Of a stretch of 64,000 nucleotides of DNA, positions 25,130 through 38,329 are shown piece after piece. The stretch is from Paracentrotus lividus (taxonomy: Eukaryota > Echinodermata > Echinoidea > Camarodonta > Echinidae), in contig CALNVZ010003433.1 in the NCBI GenBank assembly GCA_940671915.1, positions 27,214,582 to 27,278,581 on the forward strand, given 5' to 3'. Both the position numbers and the translations under genes were made by a program. The notes under the pieces were generated by a model. That model had not been told where the DNA came from, searched no databases, and worked only from the letters and a program-made list of their open reading frames with translations. How positions within the stretch are numbered: position 1 is the first letter of the stretch; each line of letters starts with the position of its first letter.

Positions 25130-28100
25130 CAAAACTAGGTCACCCCAAAGGGCTGTTATTTCTACGCCTTACTCGTCTCCTAAATGTCTGCCTTGCGCCA
25201 TTATGCTCCCTTAATTTCATTCCTCCTACCCATTTAACCCCTTTACTCTTGCAGACAGCCTGTCATATGTCAGACAATAACATTACATCCTAATAGAGTA
25301 GAGATGGGTTAATAACCCATGCATCACCTGAATCTCCTGGACACTCTTTAAAGGTGCTTAACATCCGTTATAATTTCTCCTATTCCTAAACCATGAATTC
25401 TTTGAATGGATCAAGTTAGATAGAGGAATTTTGGTAGTTGATGGGTTAATGTTTCCACTCCATACTTCCATTTCCTTTCCTATAATTAAAGGTGAGTGTA
25501 TAGATCCACAGTTGTACCTTTGGCAAGTACAGTACTACACACTGACAAAAATTATGCCCTCAAATACATGCAGTTATCATGTGGTGTTAGCATCTCATAA
25601 TTCAACATATACAAAACATCATAAATATATTTTTTTAAAGAATGATTTGATTTTTAGCACAATCCTTGCTCTGCTTTTATCTTATGATTAACTTTATTCA
25701 CGCACCAATTATAATAAAATACATAATTAGCATAAATTTATGATAAACTGGCCTATTTCTGGATCATGACATTGATTAGATTTGTCAATATCATTCCTCA
25801 AGTCCTTGTAGCTGAACAATGGTCATATGAATGCATATCATTAAATCAATTTTTCTATAGTTGTGAATTTAATGTTTACAAAAAATAAAGTGAAAAGATC
25901 TAGTTCTCTAATATCACTTGTACTTGTTATGACCTCTGTCAACATAAGTACTAAAAACGCCAGCCAACAACTTCCCAACGACTTCCCGACAATCGCTCAG
26001 CTAAATTCAAAATCAATATTCTCTAACAACAAAGTGCTTTTAACTGTCTGAAGCTGATGATAATGATATCTAAATCAATATTATCAGTTATTTCATGTAT
26101 TCTTATTCCCTATATGAAAACATTGTCCAAAAGGGTAGTTAACATTGTCTTAAAGGCAGTGTTAAGCCCATGAGATGTGATAATACTTATCATTCTTTCG
26201 CAAGAATACATGATAGTGTGATTATTCAACTACACGCATCTTAACCAATTAGCATCTTATTTCTCAATTTAAAACATGCAGTGACACAAGATTCCAGTAA
26301 ATATAGGGTAAATATATGTAATAACTTCTTATTAATATTTTCTTTCCGTCTGCTAGATTTTCCCCTGGATTAAACCTTTTACCTAACCTTACCCTGACTA
26401 AAACCCAACACAAAACCATATCACACCCCTAAACCTAGCATTATATGAAATAGGACTTGGAGTACATGTTGGTTCACAAATATTGTATCTCTGCTGTTAA
26501 CTCTCTAGTAAGTGGTAGCATTCTTAATCTCTCTTTTTTTTTTACCATACAACTCTCTTATTCTCTAATTTTCACCCTCCACCTTTCTCCTTTATTTTTT
26601 CTTTCTTCCCCTCTCCATATGATCACATCGCTCTTCAACTACTTTTTTTTTTTGCCCCTTCTTTCAGACAATATCTAATTTATTCGCCTATCCTTCACTT
26701 CCATAAAAAGTTTTTGAGTTATTTAATGGACGTTAAATACTATGTCCTTGTCCCTACAGGCCAATAGACTGGATATGCATTACAAGAAATAGAAACTTCT
26801 GTTGAAGATGTCTTAGAAAAACCATTCGATACTATCAAAACAGAATCAATGCCTTTTGAATGATTGTCCAGCACCCATCAATGGAAGAATGTTTAAATGA
26901 ACCCCTGGTAGTTTGATAACTGAAGCCGTATGCATCCCAAACGGTTTTAATAATACCCCTTCATTACAATCCAGTGTTGTGGAAAGGGCAATCAAAAGGT
27001 GCAATCACGCAAAAGTCATCCACAATGCAGGGCTCCATTGTCAGTATCCTTGAGGGAGAACATTAGAGCGCTGAAGGTGCATTGTGCTTCAACGTTTATC
27101 TCTCTATGGAGGGGGGCAATGGAATCTTTTGCGCCTGCCGACTGGCCTATTAGAAAGTTAATCGTTACATTCTTATTGGGATGGTGTATCTTCTGAAAGT
27201 CCAAAACATCAATAGTAGCCAAATAATCTATACCATTTACATAATACAGTGTAATATATACCACCAGAATGTTGTTGAATACAACATTGATCATACTGAG
27301 ATAGCCCTTTTGTAGCACGAGATGGATCTTTCATTTACAGAATGGAAAGAACTTTCTTGGCCCAATATAATAATTAAATTGGTATCATTCCTAACTTTAG
27401 AAATAAATTCATTCAGCCTTTAGTACATATAGGAGCTTTATCGTTGTGCATAAACACATGGTTTTAGATATTTTTTCGCCTGGTCCAATTCCCCAGGATT
27501 CCTTTCTGTTAATTGACACATTTTTTAAGTTGTACATACCAATTGAGTTTTATGAGGTTTTTTATTGCTACATTTGTCAAAGAAAAGCCAATTGACCAAT
27601 CATTGATGAGCAAATTAATCTATCCTTCAATTACAAGTGAAAAAAAGAAATTTGTGATGAATTCAAACAAATTAAATGACTCCATGTTTTTACTTCTGTT
27701 CCCTTTGGGACACAAGATATCAACTACTTATAAAGCTAGCCTCTGGTTCTGATTGTGACAAGTAAATTGGAATTAAGTTCGTAGAATAGTTTTTGTTACC
27801 ATGGGAGGTGCCATCTCAAGAATGTTCAATAAGTTTTTTTCTACAGGTAACAAGTAATAAATATATTTTTGAGATGTTTTGATTTTTTCCACCATGAAAA
27901 AAGCAATTAAGAAACCCACTCTTAAGTTGGTATCTCACTTGCCATATGAGATGAGTCGGAGACAAATTTTGAAACTGGTTCAAGACTAGTTTGTGATCGA
28001 GACTGGACGTACAATAGTTACTAGTTGCACTAGTGACATACACATTTGCACACATCCTGGGTTCTACAGACATTTGTATTTATTTCCAACTTTCATTTAT

Positions 28101-29460
28101 TTAATATTCAAATTAATAAATTAAAATATGCAGCAGTTTGATATTGTTAGCATCTCAAAGTAAACTAAAACAAACAAACAACAAAACCATTTGGGAAGAG
28201 AGAAATTTTACACTTTAACAACTTTCTTTCAAAATCTTTACAGTTAAAAGAGACTGTCCCCTCATTGCCTTGGTAAAGAATTAAAAGTCTTTTTGAACTT
28301 TTGAAGGATCCGGAGAGTTCACGGATGTAATTCATCCACCTAACCTAACGGCCAAGAGACCGTTTTCAATTAGGGGGCTCCAGTTTGCCGAGACACCTTT
28401 CATAATTTTGAATAATAAAAGGGGCATGGACCTACTCCCCAAATAAATGGGAAAACTTGAGAAGGGAGCGTAACTGAATAAGGTGACAGACCATATGCAC
28501 AGGTGACTGGCAATAAATATACTGGACCTCAGAGGACACCGAATAATCAAGGTGTTTTTTTTGGAGGGGGGGGGTTATTGAGGAAAAGGGGAATAGGGAT
28601 GGGTTGGACAGGGGCTCTACCTTTAGAAAAGTGCAATGATTTCTTTATCAGAAAAAAAGGTAAAGTGCAAAATTTTCTTATTAAGTAATTCAAATGTATA
28701 GCCTAAACCCCTGGACCATACTACTCAATGCAACTTTGAGTCACAAAAGTTGTTTAAAGCAGACATAGGCCTAAGTAATTTAGCATTGACGTTGCAATTT
28801 TCTGCAACTGACTTACAGAATCAAGTCAGATATCTGATAGGAATTTGACTGATTGCCAAATAAATCGGATCTCCTGTAGGCATATATATAGGCCTACATC
28901 CTCTTATTTGTTCCGTAATTATTTTGATATTTTCCCCAATATGGTATGTATCCTTCATTGCAAATTTTGCTATTTTCTGGCTCAGTTTTTAAGTCTTTTT
29001 AATCAGAGAAACAACAATATAAAACTGGAAATAGGTATTCTATAAATGAAACAAAGACGCTGTGATATAATTATAAGCATTTATATTTTTACTGCATTCC
29101 ATTCTTTTTCTTTGTTTTCTCTCCTTTTAAATATTGTTCTCCAGTTCCTTTACATGTCAACCATTATAAGTACCAACCCCTATAACTGCCGTACATTCTT
29201 GACTGTGGGTCTCTGTAATGGATATTCTGAGCAAAATATTTGGGAGGAAAAAATGATCCTTTGTTATTCCTGCGTCCATCAACAGATTTTGGAAGCGATT
29301 TTCGGTTCACTTCTTCCATCTAACCTGGCAAGGTCATGGGCCTATTCCAGACACTTGCACACAATGGCAATGGACAATCATAGTCTACATGCATAGACGC
29401 TTAATGGTATCATGGATGTAAAAAAGAATTCCATGATGGTATTAATGGTATGAACTGTTA
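25130..29460. other. Noncoding stretch
   Basis: Mostly AT-rich with no recognised gene. Notable items: at 25470-25500 the plus strand has a pyrimidine tract then TTAAAG|GTGAGT, an imperfect ratchet-like word. At 27820-27850 it has a T-rich tract then CTACAG|GTAACA with a poor donor. 26990-27200 is GC-richer and unique-looking. A G-run is at 28562-28573. The 100-codon minus frame at 27016-27318 has no recognisable domain. Confidence 0.5.
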
Positions 29461-29504
29461 AGACTAGGTAGAAGTTCATATATCCTTTATTTATTTATTT
29501 ATTT

Positions 29505-29506
<2 letters not shown>

Positions 29507-29556
<50 letters not shown>
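29507..29556. repeat. Poly-T tract of 50 bases
   Basis: An uninterrupted run of T, preceded by (TTTA)n at 29488-29504. On the minus strand it is a 50-base poly-A that could be the tail of a retroposed sequence ending here. No retroelement body was recognised to its right. Confidence 0.9.
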
Positions 29557-29557
<1 letters not shown>

Positions 29558-30011
29558 ACAATGCAAGATGTGAGTCTGCAAGTAAGAAGATATGTTAGAG
29601 ATATTAAATTATTTGCCAAAATAGAGTCTGCATCAGAAGACTAGACAAACTTGGAAGGAAAGAGTGAAAAATGAAAAAAAAATGGGGGGAAAAAATGAGA
29701 GAATGTGAGAACAGAAAGAAAAGAGTATTTTAGAATGGATAGTTGGCTCCAGTAAATAATAGCTACACAATACAATACACCTAAATAGGCTACAGTCTAC
29801 TGAGGAAAGAGTTTCAAAATAGAGAGAAGGGCAGAAAAATAACAGGAGCTAAGAAATCCTGCCCCCCCCCCCTGGGAAAAAAAATCAACACCATAACATG
29901 GCTCATTTCAATCAAAAATTGAAAGGAGATGTTCCATATAAAAGTTTGCACTTATTTTATGCAGACCACCTGAGTACTGGGAAGATACAGGCCTACAGGT
30001 TCATGTTATAT

Positions 30012-30524
30012 AGAGTGTGTTCAATGTCCAGTTTCAAATTTATACGCCAACATGAATCATGATACAAAACGCAATTACAAAAAAGCTGATATAAAGAAAA
30101 GCAAAGAGGGTGTTCATTGTCCCCCATCCCCGGTCGTAAAAATAAACGTGTTTCAAATCTCAATTTAAATTTAAACGCCGAAAATTTAAACGCCGAAAAA
30201 GATGCGTTTACAAACACAATCAGCTTCAATTTTACGACCTTGAGCATCGCGATTGCAACGAATTGCGACACTGAACAGGATTGAATTTTCAAACGTGTTT
30301 AAATGTGCTCTCGTAATGGAAGCTTCCGGTGCAATTGAAAAAAGGAGAAGATATTTGTTTTTTGAGAGTGGGGAATTTAAAGACGATCGACGTATAAACA
30401 CGTTTAAATTTTGGACACTGAACGGTGCACCGCTGATCGCGTTTGTGTTTGTGTTTTGTGATTGAGTTTTGTATCATGGTTCATGTTGGCGTATAAATTT
30501 GAAACTGGACATTGAACACACTCT
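30012..30524. mobile_element. 513-bp MITE-like element with ~65-bp terminal inverted repeats
   Basis: The left end AGAGTGTGTTCAATGTCCAG-TTTCAAATTTATACGCCAAC is matched by its exact reverse complement at the right end (30480-30524). The match continues through CATGA(A)TCATGATACAAAAC with only a few mismatches, to about 65 bases. Shorter relatives of the TIR (GTGTTCATTGTCC..AAATTTAAACGCC near 30110-30195, and GTTCAGTGTCC..AAATTTAAACGTG on the opposite strand near 30395-30430) lie inside, so the structure is nested. Overlapping short frames have no transposase similarity. Flanks are AT-rich and a target duplication cannot be fixed. The high TIR identity suggests recent insertion. Confidence 0.8.
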
Positions 30525-30529
30525 TAGTT

Positions 30530-31425
30530 TTAGCCTACATGCTATTTTCTAGTATCATTTATCATTCATTCTGACTCTTTCTTGCCATGTTATAATTAAA
30601 TTACTTACTGATCAATATAAAACTACATACACTTTGTACTGTGTTGAATGTTGTTTGAAAAACAAATAATGTCTAGAAATAGACTTTAAAAGAAAACAAT
30701 ATGAATTATATAATTTAAGAGGATTGTTCTCTAATTTCTTAAAATCTTAAAAGTCACTTACCTATTGAGATGAATCAATGGAATAGAGGAGAAGCAGGTT
30801 CAGAACATGAAAAGAAAAATAAGAAGAAATGCAAATAATAAGTAAACATTTTCAATTAAAATTCAAAGTATAAACCAAATCAAAGGAATCAATGATTAAT
30901 TTAAAACACCACAAATCAGAGAATCATTATAAATTTGTATTCATATTTTTAGTTATCTCTCTCATGATACCATTCTTCTCATCCGCTTCATATCTCCTGT
31001 CTCATCTCCCTTTTTTTTTTCTTTTTTTTATAATACTTAGTATGTAATAACCTTGACTATAGGTAGGGAATTAATTCCTAAAAACTGATATTCTGCTTAA
31101 AAGAAAACTCAGACAAAACTCCTGCAAAATTTCAACCAAATCGATCTCAAGAAATGAATCCCTTTTAAGCTTAGGTAGAAACTGGGACTGTCTTTCCTTG
31201 AAAGTATTTATACTCTGAGGAAAACATATCACTGCGTGGTAGACCTTTATTTTCCCTTCTTCTCTAAGCTTTGTAAAGTTTCTAGGTGAGCACTCATGTT
31301 ACTAGAGATTTCTTTTTCAATCAGGGGAAGCATTGGTGTAGAATTAAAAGAGATTCGCTTTCACAGAGTCCAAAAGAAAACAAGGAAAGAATGTTCAATG
31401 TGAAAGCTATTCACACTGGCAAAAA
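30530..31425. other. Noncoding stretch
   Basis: Apart from the recursive splice site candidate at 30761, nothing recognised. At 31250-31290 the plus strand reads a pyrimidine-rich stretch then TTTCTAG|GTGAGC, a weaker acceptor-donor fusion on the opposite strand. Confidence 0.5.
30756..30840 (-). other. Candidate recursive splice site (ratchet point) 3
   Basis: On the minus strand an extended pyrimidine tract (about 30840 to 30765, including TTCTTCTTATTTTTCTTTTC and CTGCTTCTCCTCTATTCC) ends in CATCTCAATAG and abuts GTAAGTGAC at 30761/30762. Acceptor and donor both look strong and share the AG|GT. The 19.3 kb gap to the preceding site is the largest in the window. Nothing within 100 bases downstream looks like a competing donor that would define a recursive-splicing exon. 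Confidence 0.62.
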
Positions 31426-31427
31426 AA

Positions 31428-31718
31428 GAAACGTTTCTTGAAATGATATTAGATCATGTACTGACACTGACTACATGTAGATCAGATATAGTCCATTCCT
31501 GTTATTATCAGCAAAGGTTACATTGAGATTTCAGTCACACAAAGTATTTCTCCCAATCCACATTTCAAAAGAAATGTTTCTTGAAACGAAATCAAATATT
31601 ATTAGATCATGTACTGACACTACAGATCAAATACAGTCTATTCCTGTTATAATGAACATAGTTACAATGAGATTTCCTTCTCATAAGGTATTTCTCACAA
31701 TCAACATTTCAAATTTTG
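31428..31718. repeat. Two-copy tandem duplication, period ~143 bp
   Basis: GAAACGTTTCTTGAAA...TTAGATCATGTACTGACACT...CATTCCTGTTAT from 31428 is repeated from 31571 as GAAATGTTTCTTGAAA...TTAGATCATGTACTGACACT...TATTCCTGTTAT. The following AGTTACAATGAGATTTC block also matches the first copy's GGTTACATTGAGATTTC. Identity is visibly high. The plus-strand frame (31523-31822) inherits repeated residues from it and is not considered a gene. Confidence 0.8.
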
Positions 31719-31719
31719 T

Positions 31720-34425
31720 AGAAGCAATTCTTTCTCTAAGTGGTGACAAGTTTTTCTTTCAGACCACACAAAATGTACTTGCTGTAAACTGGATACCCAT
31801 TTCAATACTAGTTGTTGTTTAAAAAACAATTACCCTTATTGAATGTGAACGCAGTGAGAGGGGATAGCCAACACCCTGGACATAGGGGACATTTTGTTTG
31901 GATGAATTCAATCCATTCAGTGTTTATCTGTGCAATCTGGATGGGATCGAATCTCATCTATTATGTAATGGTCCTTCTTTTCAAGAAGATGAAAAGTGAT
32001 GAACCGAAAGGAAGGAGGAGATTGAATTCCTACCACCCTATTCTATTCAGGTGCCATATCACCAGACTTTAGAGATCACATTGTTTCCACAACTTTCTGT
32101 TTCTATAGCCTTCTCAATAAGTTTTTTAATTTAAAAAAAAAATTTTTTTTTATATATATTTTTTTTTTGGGGGGGGGTGGGGGAGTGGGGGTCTTCCAAT
32201 TACTCTCTCAACACTCCTAGTAATTCATATATTCAGTATGTATATGACCTGAAAAATAATTGATGTCTTTGAGATTGCTAATAAGTCCCTTGTGACTAAT
32301 TAGTACGGATAGTGCTAGTTCAATGCACGGAGACGGGAGGAGAATACAAGCATCAACATTAGAAGATGTCTTAAAGCACTCACTGTAGAGAAAGATATAG
32401 GAACCATGAAAAAATAATGTGAACAATTAGTGTACAAGTGCAGTTGAAGAAAAAAAAACTAACTAAAAACAAAGAATAACCTTGGTGTATTTCTTGTTAA
32501 ATCTACATCCCATATAAAGGGTTTTATAATTGTCCAATAACATTTCAAGATTAAAAAAAATACATTTGTAGGTCCTTATAGGTTTTTTTACAAGAAGTTT
32601 TTAATTTTAGATTAGAGTAGGTCTAAGTACAGACCTGGTTGCTAATAAAAGTAGAACAGCTCCCCCACTTGACACTCCATTGCCAGGCTGGACCCCTATT
32701 ACATAAGACCTTTCCCCCTCCTCTTCCAGACCTCCGCCCCTGCTCAAAACAGACACCTATCTCTTGTCCCCAAAACACAAAGCCCCACTTATCGACCCCC
32801 TGTTACCCCCTTTCATACTTTCCTTGGTGTTACAAAGCTACCCGCCATGATCCAAACAATACCCCTAAATTCCTAAGGACCAAATACCCCTTTGTGTACC
32901 CCATGCGCCCCCATCTCAGATCGATACCGTACCCATCGGGTATAGACATGCAGACATACGGTTTACGCAAAGACTTCACCCAGTGACTTCATCCACTTTC
33001 TCCTAGGAAATAGGGGGGGGTTAAGATGTTCCTGGTCTTATACCTGGGACAAACTTTTTTTTTTAATTATTTTGCAAGTCTTCCAACATCAAATCATGTT
33101 TGGTTAAAACTGCTATAGAATTTCTGTCAATGGAATGGTCCCAAAAACTCTTAACTTTCAGATTCCCTCAACATACTCATGAAAATTCTAAGATCTGTAG
33201 GGTCTCCATGAGAGAACCAGATCTTGCAAATTACAAAATTGATGTTCATTTGGTTTCAAACACAATTCAAGCACTTTTCAGAGATAGTTTCATAGACCAG
33301 GACCCAGTCGTGGACCCAAAGAAGCAGTTCTTGTACCTAAACATGCACTGGCTATGCAGTCAGAACCTAGTCTTTTTGTAGCAAGGGAATATTCTATTGT
33401 ATATGCTACTGATCTATTGTATCTAGACGGACCCACGTAAGGGGTTGAAGTGGTACTCTGTGCATACAATATTTGTCAACACACTCTGGTGCCTAAAGAC
33501 ATCACAGATGCACACTGGGTCGAGTGCATACATAGTGAATATTGGGCGACTAAAAATGTTATGAGTGGGACTATTGGTAAAGATTTTTCTTACATTTGAT
33601 TTTATCCATTTAGCCATTTGTATAAACTTTTTAGTTGAAAATTACTCTACAAGTTGCATCTAGTGCACGGACCTAGGATTGAGAGGGCACAAAGTCCATC
33701 TAAAAGTTAATAATACCCTTCAGGCACTAACTTGATATCTTATATATTGCAGTGCCCGCAGAGTAAATCCACAAATAAATCACAAATAAATTATTAAACA
33801 ATGATAGAAAATCTTTTTTTTTTATTAAATCATGACATAATATAAAATTATAGAGTGATTATTGAGATCTGGTTCATTATATCAGTGACCTTTGTGCTCT
33901 CAGACAAAATACATCAAAAGTAAGATTAAGCAATTTTTCTTTCTTTCTTTCTAAAAGCACAGCGGCAGTCTTCAGTAGTAAAGTAATGGCCGAAAATGCC
34001 TTCTCCCCTTGCATTTTGAAAAAGGGAATAAAAACAGAAGCCTTATAATGTAGGTTCACTTTAAGTGATCCAAAGTAGTCATTTAATTGTTCATTTTCCC
34101 TCTTTTTTACAACATTTTGAGAGCTTTATTCTTTAAGTAATCCAAGGATCTTTCTCTTGCATTCAGTCAGAACAGTTTAAAGTCTAGCCTAGCGCTTGTA
34201 GGGTTTGAAGGAATTTGGGGACTTCTCTGTATTATATTTGGGAATCTGAGTTACTCTCACATGGTACAAGATAAACTACAACTAAAAAGCAACTACATGC
34301 TTCTCAGAAAGAATCAGGGGAGCTACAGCTTCAAGTCCATTCTGAGGGAAGTGTTCAAGAGGATTAATCCCTTATAAAACATCATCAGCTTGGCTTCGTT
34401 TTCTTTTGTTTTCTATTTTGAGGAC
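31720..34425. other. Noncoding stretch with low-complexity blocks
   Basis: An A/T homopolymer pair followed by a G-rich run lies at 32132-32190. 32660-32960 is C-rich and open on the plus strand, with composition-driven Pro-rich translation. The frames at 33100-33381 (plus) and 33423-33617 (minus) have no recognised domain. No gene called. Confidence 0.5.
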
Positions 34426-34432
34426 CCGTATC

Positions 34433-34612
34433 AGGACAACTACCCCCTGAAAAATTACCCCCAGGACAACTACCTTGTGGACAATTACCCCCAGGACAAC
34501 TCCCCCATGGACAATTACCCCCAGGACAACTACCCCAAGAAATAGAATTAGGTGGTAGATTTTTGGTGGGGGTAGTTGTCCAGGAGGTAATTGTCTAGGG
34601 GGAAGTTGTCCT
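34433..34612. mobile_element. GGACAACTACCCC foldback element, copy A
   Basis: The left half is a tandem series of AGGACAACTACCCC, GGACAATTACCCCC and GGACAACTCCCCC words. The right half carries the reverse complements GGGGGTAGTTGTCC and GAAGTTGTCCT, so the 180-bp unit folds into a hairpin. Related units are at 49850-49971 and 59705-59796. No coding capacity. This looks like a short foldback/MITE family with internal tandem expansion. Confidence 0.75.
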
Positions 34613-34619
34613 CACACCA

Positions 34620-37600
34620 AGAGTACCTTGTTACACACCTGCTGTTATACAATAATGTTATCACACCAGATACATGTCTAAAAGTTTTTCCTCACTTCAT
34701 TTTTGAAAAAAATAACCTAAGTATGAGGGCTCAATGACTACATGGGCACAAAAGTTTCAATTCCACAAATTTGACCAAATTTAAAGTTATGTATAGACAC
34801 AAAACAAATTCCTTACTCTATCTGTATCAATTATTAATCCATTGATTAAAGCGGGTTGGGGAGATTGACAGTTGAACATTGTGAAGTATATCCACAGACA
34901 TTGACGTACCCAATTAAAATTGGGTCAGACAGTTCTTTCAACAATTAAAAAAGAAACAAGATTGACACAAATTCTTGCGCAATCTCTTGTAATGTTCTCA
35001 GTAATCAATAATCAATACAATAATCACATATTAACAGATTAACGACAACTTCACAAATTCCACGCACATACTACTTTGGGCAAAGACAAAGCTTAAAATT
35101 TCAAATTTAGTATCAAGAGCTTCTTTTTTGTATTAGAGGTAGAAAAAATTGATTGATGGTTGCAAGTACAGACATGAAGTTGTCTAGAAACTTATCTTGG
35201 GAAATTGCTTGAATAAATCCCGATATACCCCTGTGAATTCTATTCAACTAGTGCATCTATGAGATATTGATCCTAGAAAACTAATTGAAAAGTTTTAATC
35301 TGTTAATATTCAGTGAAATTGCATCATATTCTACATGTATTACAGACTGCTAATACATTTCTCCCATCTCCAAACTAAATTTACAGATCCCAAAATTTCA
35401 TTTGGTTTAGAAGTAGAAAAATGTTTTCATTTTTGCCCCTCTCTAGTTCAACATCATACCAATTTAGACTTTGAAATTAGTTGAAATACAAGAGATAGTT
35501 TGAAAGTATTGCATTGTTTTATAAAAAGCAATGATGTAATATCCAGTGATGTTCAAACCCTATGCGGTCAGCTCGAATGAGTTATTTAGCGCCCAATACT
35601 ATTAGCAATGACAAGAAGACGTTAGAATGTATTGATCTGTTGGCTCTTATCCCTTTAGTCATATTGTTGCTATTGTGCACGGAAACCTTTGTGTACCAAC
35701 ATCGAAAGAGTGAAGAGAGAGAGAGAGAGAGAGAAAATAGAGAGAGAGAAAAAAAGAGAGGAGTCAAATAGGTGGCCCTCTGTGGGGTGGGTATGGAGAA
35801 GACGTGGGCAGAAAATGAAATGAAAAAAGAATGGGCAAACTGAAAAAGAAGAGGAAATTATAAAATCAAAGAGAGGAGGTCAAGACGGAGAGATGGTAGA
35901 AAGAAAAGGAGGGCAGAGAGAACGTATTGAGAAAACACAAAGGAGGGAAATGGAAGAAAGAAGATAGTAAATATGCAGCAAAAGGAACATGAAAACAAGA
36001 GAAAAGGAGGGAGAGAAAAGGGAAAAAGGGCAGGGCCCCTAAAAAAAAGAGAGATAACCCCCCCCCCCCCAATCTATAATATGGAAAATTTTCACCTTTT
36101 CTGTACAAAGAAGGAAGGACATGCCAACAAAAATACAAATTAGAAGAAAAGCAGACAATAATGAAAACTATGAATTTCCCACGAAAAGAATACAGAATGT
36201 GCCCCATTACATACTCCATAATGAATTATCCTTCCCATCTTTTGATCAGACACAGAGTGAAATTTGTCCACAGCCTTCCAACGACTCATTAATACAAAGA
36301 ATCTTAAGATTCTAATAAAATATCAGAAAATAAGTGTCATGCCAATCAAAATTTCAACAATGGTTGATTGCAAACCATAGAGGGCATTAGTGGGAATTAA
36401 AAGAGATATCCTTTTGTCTGCAAGGTTTTTTCCGCAAGGTTTCTCTTATGATATTTGTCGTCGGTGTCCGATTTGCGCTCCAAGGAATCAATGGGTGGTT
36501 CTGTGGCGCCCGTCTTGAAGCACATGACTATATTGTGAAAGGTCACTCCCTAACTCACATGTCACATGAATGATAATAATGTGTCCATCATTATCAAGGA
36601 AATAATGACCCAATTGATGCTACCTAACTCATATTAACTTCTAACCAAAATATTGACAGCTTATACAAACCGTAGAAATATATACGGACAAACAACTTAT
36701 TTCATGGTCCAGAGATAACACAAAAGCAGAATTAAGAGGCCCTATTTGGAGCAAGGAAAAGATGAAATTCTGTTTTGGGGATTAGGGATGCATGAATAGA
36801 TTATCTACCAATACATGAGATAAATTACCATGAATCCTACATAATCACTAATCAGTTAATCCCCTTTAACTCTGCAAAACAGCAACCCCAAAATCAAATG
36901 GTGCTGAAGAGTAAAAGAAAAGATGGATTGAAATGTTCTCCCAATAGAGCAATAAAAATTGATCGTCTACCACAACAATTTGATAGATTCCACAATAAAA
37001 GTCAACATTTTCTTTCTGAAACGATTCTCCAATCCAATTATCATTAATTTTTCAACAATAATCACCTCTTCTTCTTGTCACAATCAGTCAAATAAAATTC
37101 CACCGTTTCCCTGGAGATTTTGCCCTTTTTGCAGAATAAATTTCACCAGCAATCAAAAGAGAGGCTCGTTTGTGGTTTACGTATTTCTTTTAACAAGGTA
37201 TAGTACTCATACAAGCAAATGAACTAATATATAGATTGACTTTTAAATACAATTCTTTATCTGTCTAAAATATCATGGACAAGTCAATTATACCCATCAT
37301 TAACCAATTGACTTTGTATCAAATTGGGTGGTTTGAAAATCTTCCTAAAGATACCATCTAATTGGAATCAAATCCTATTAATCCTGAAACATACAATAAA
37401 TTTTATTACATTCTTCAGGTTGAAATTGTGTTTTTCCTTCACAACCCTATTTTACACTGCCATTTTGTGAAAAATGTACAACTGCTACTCTCAATTGTCC
37501 TTGTTATTTCATACTACAATCATGAACCCCCAACACCCATATCAATAACTTCACAAGCAGAAATATATAAAGTTCCCTAACAAATTTAAACTTTTGAATT

Positions 37601-37890
37601 AAAATTACATTTTCTCTTTGTTGAAATATGTTTTCTTTCCTCCCTGTGTCAACATACAAAGTGACATTCTCTCTTCAATTCAGCATCGCCTTTTATCTTC
37701 CTTTTTTCTTTTCTTTTTTTGGGGGAGGGGTTGGGCTGTGGGCCTTATTATTGTCCATAAGATACATGTTCCATTCATTACATGTTCCTCATGTTCATAT
37801 TCAGTCATAATGATAAAGAAGAAACTCCTACACCACAGGGGATATTGGACAGATTGTGACAAGAAAAATACAATGTAAGAAAAAGAAGAA
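34620..37890. other. Noncoding stretch
   Basis: (GA)n at 35713-35735, a purine-rich tract at 35815-36060, and a poly-C at 36059-36070. 36440-36530 is GC-richer and unique-looking (possible conserved noncoding sequence). The frames at 35562-35771, 35866-36219 and 36959-37222 are composition-driven. No gene recognised. Confidence 0.5.
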
Positions 37891-38011
37891 AAAAAATTTT
37901 TTTTTTTTTTTCTCTCTCTGTTTGACCCACTTCCTGTGCTATAGATACATTCTCATTTCCACCCTACATTTTGGAGTATCATTTCAGCTCCTTACAATGA
38001 AACAAACCTCC

Positions 38012-38325
38012 TTATGGGACAGGTATATGGGTTTAGGGTGGGCAATGGAAGATTGGAGGGGGTATAAACTACTTCAAGAAACTATTTCTGGACTATTGGA
38101 CACTCCAATAAATTAGGTTTGGAGGATGATGGGAAATATAGGACAATGGGGGAGGGAGCTGGAGGAGAAGTATTTTATGGTGCTAAAGGAAATAAAAAAG
38201 GAAAACTTGTACTTTTAGAACTAGTAGGCCTATATGGGTTAAAAGGTGGGCAAGAAAAATTGGAGAATGGGATAAAACTCCACCAAGAAACTATTTTAGA
38301 CAGGCTATTGGACACTCCTGAAAGG
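38012..38325. repeat. Two-copy direct repeat, period ~210 bp
   Basis: CAAGAAACTATTTCTGGACT-ATTGGACACTCC at 38074-38105 recurs as CAAGAAACTATTTTAGACAG-GCTATTGGACACTCC at 38284-38318. The upstream halves (TATATGGGTTTAGGGTGGGC against TATATGGGTTAAAAGGTGGG) also align. The two short plus-strand frames (37856-38116 and 38119-38397) share L-(L/H)-Q-E-T-I...LLDTP because of this duplication. I do not regard them as a gene. Confidence 0.7.
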
Positions 38326-38329
38326 AGGG

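Noticed and set aside
25470-25500. Plus-strand pyrimidine tract with AAAG|GTGAGT
   Set aside because: The acceptor ends in AAG and the donor is GTGAGT. A single isolated site on the other strand is compatible with chance.
27818-27852. Plus-strand T-tract CTACAG|GTAACA
   Set aside because: Excellent acceptor shape but the donor lacks the +5 G. Not a ratchet point by consensus.
29488-29556. Retrotransposon 3' end
   Set aside because: Poly-A/T alone is not evidence. No reverse transcriptase or SINE body was seen next to it.
31250-31292. Plus-strand TTTCTAG|GTGAGC
   Set aside because: The donor is non-optimal (GTGAGC) and purines interrupt the tract. Expected at this frequency by chance.
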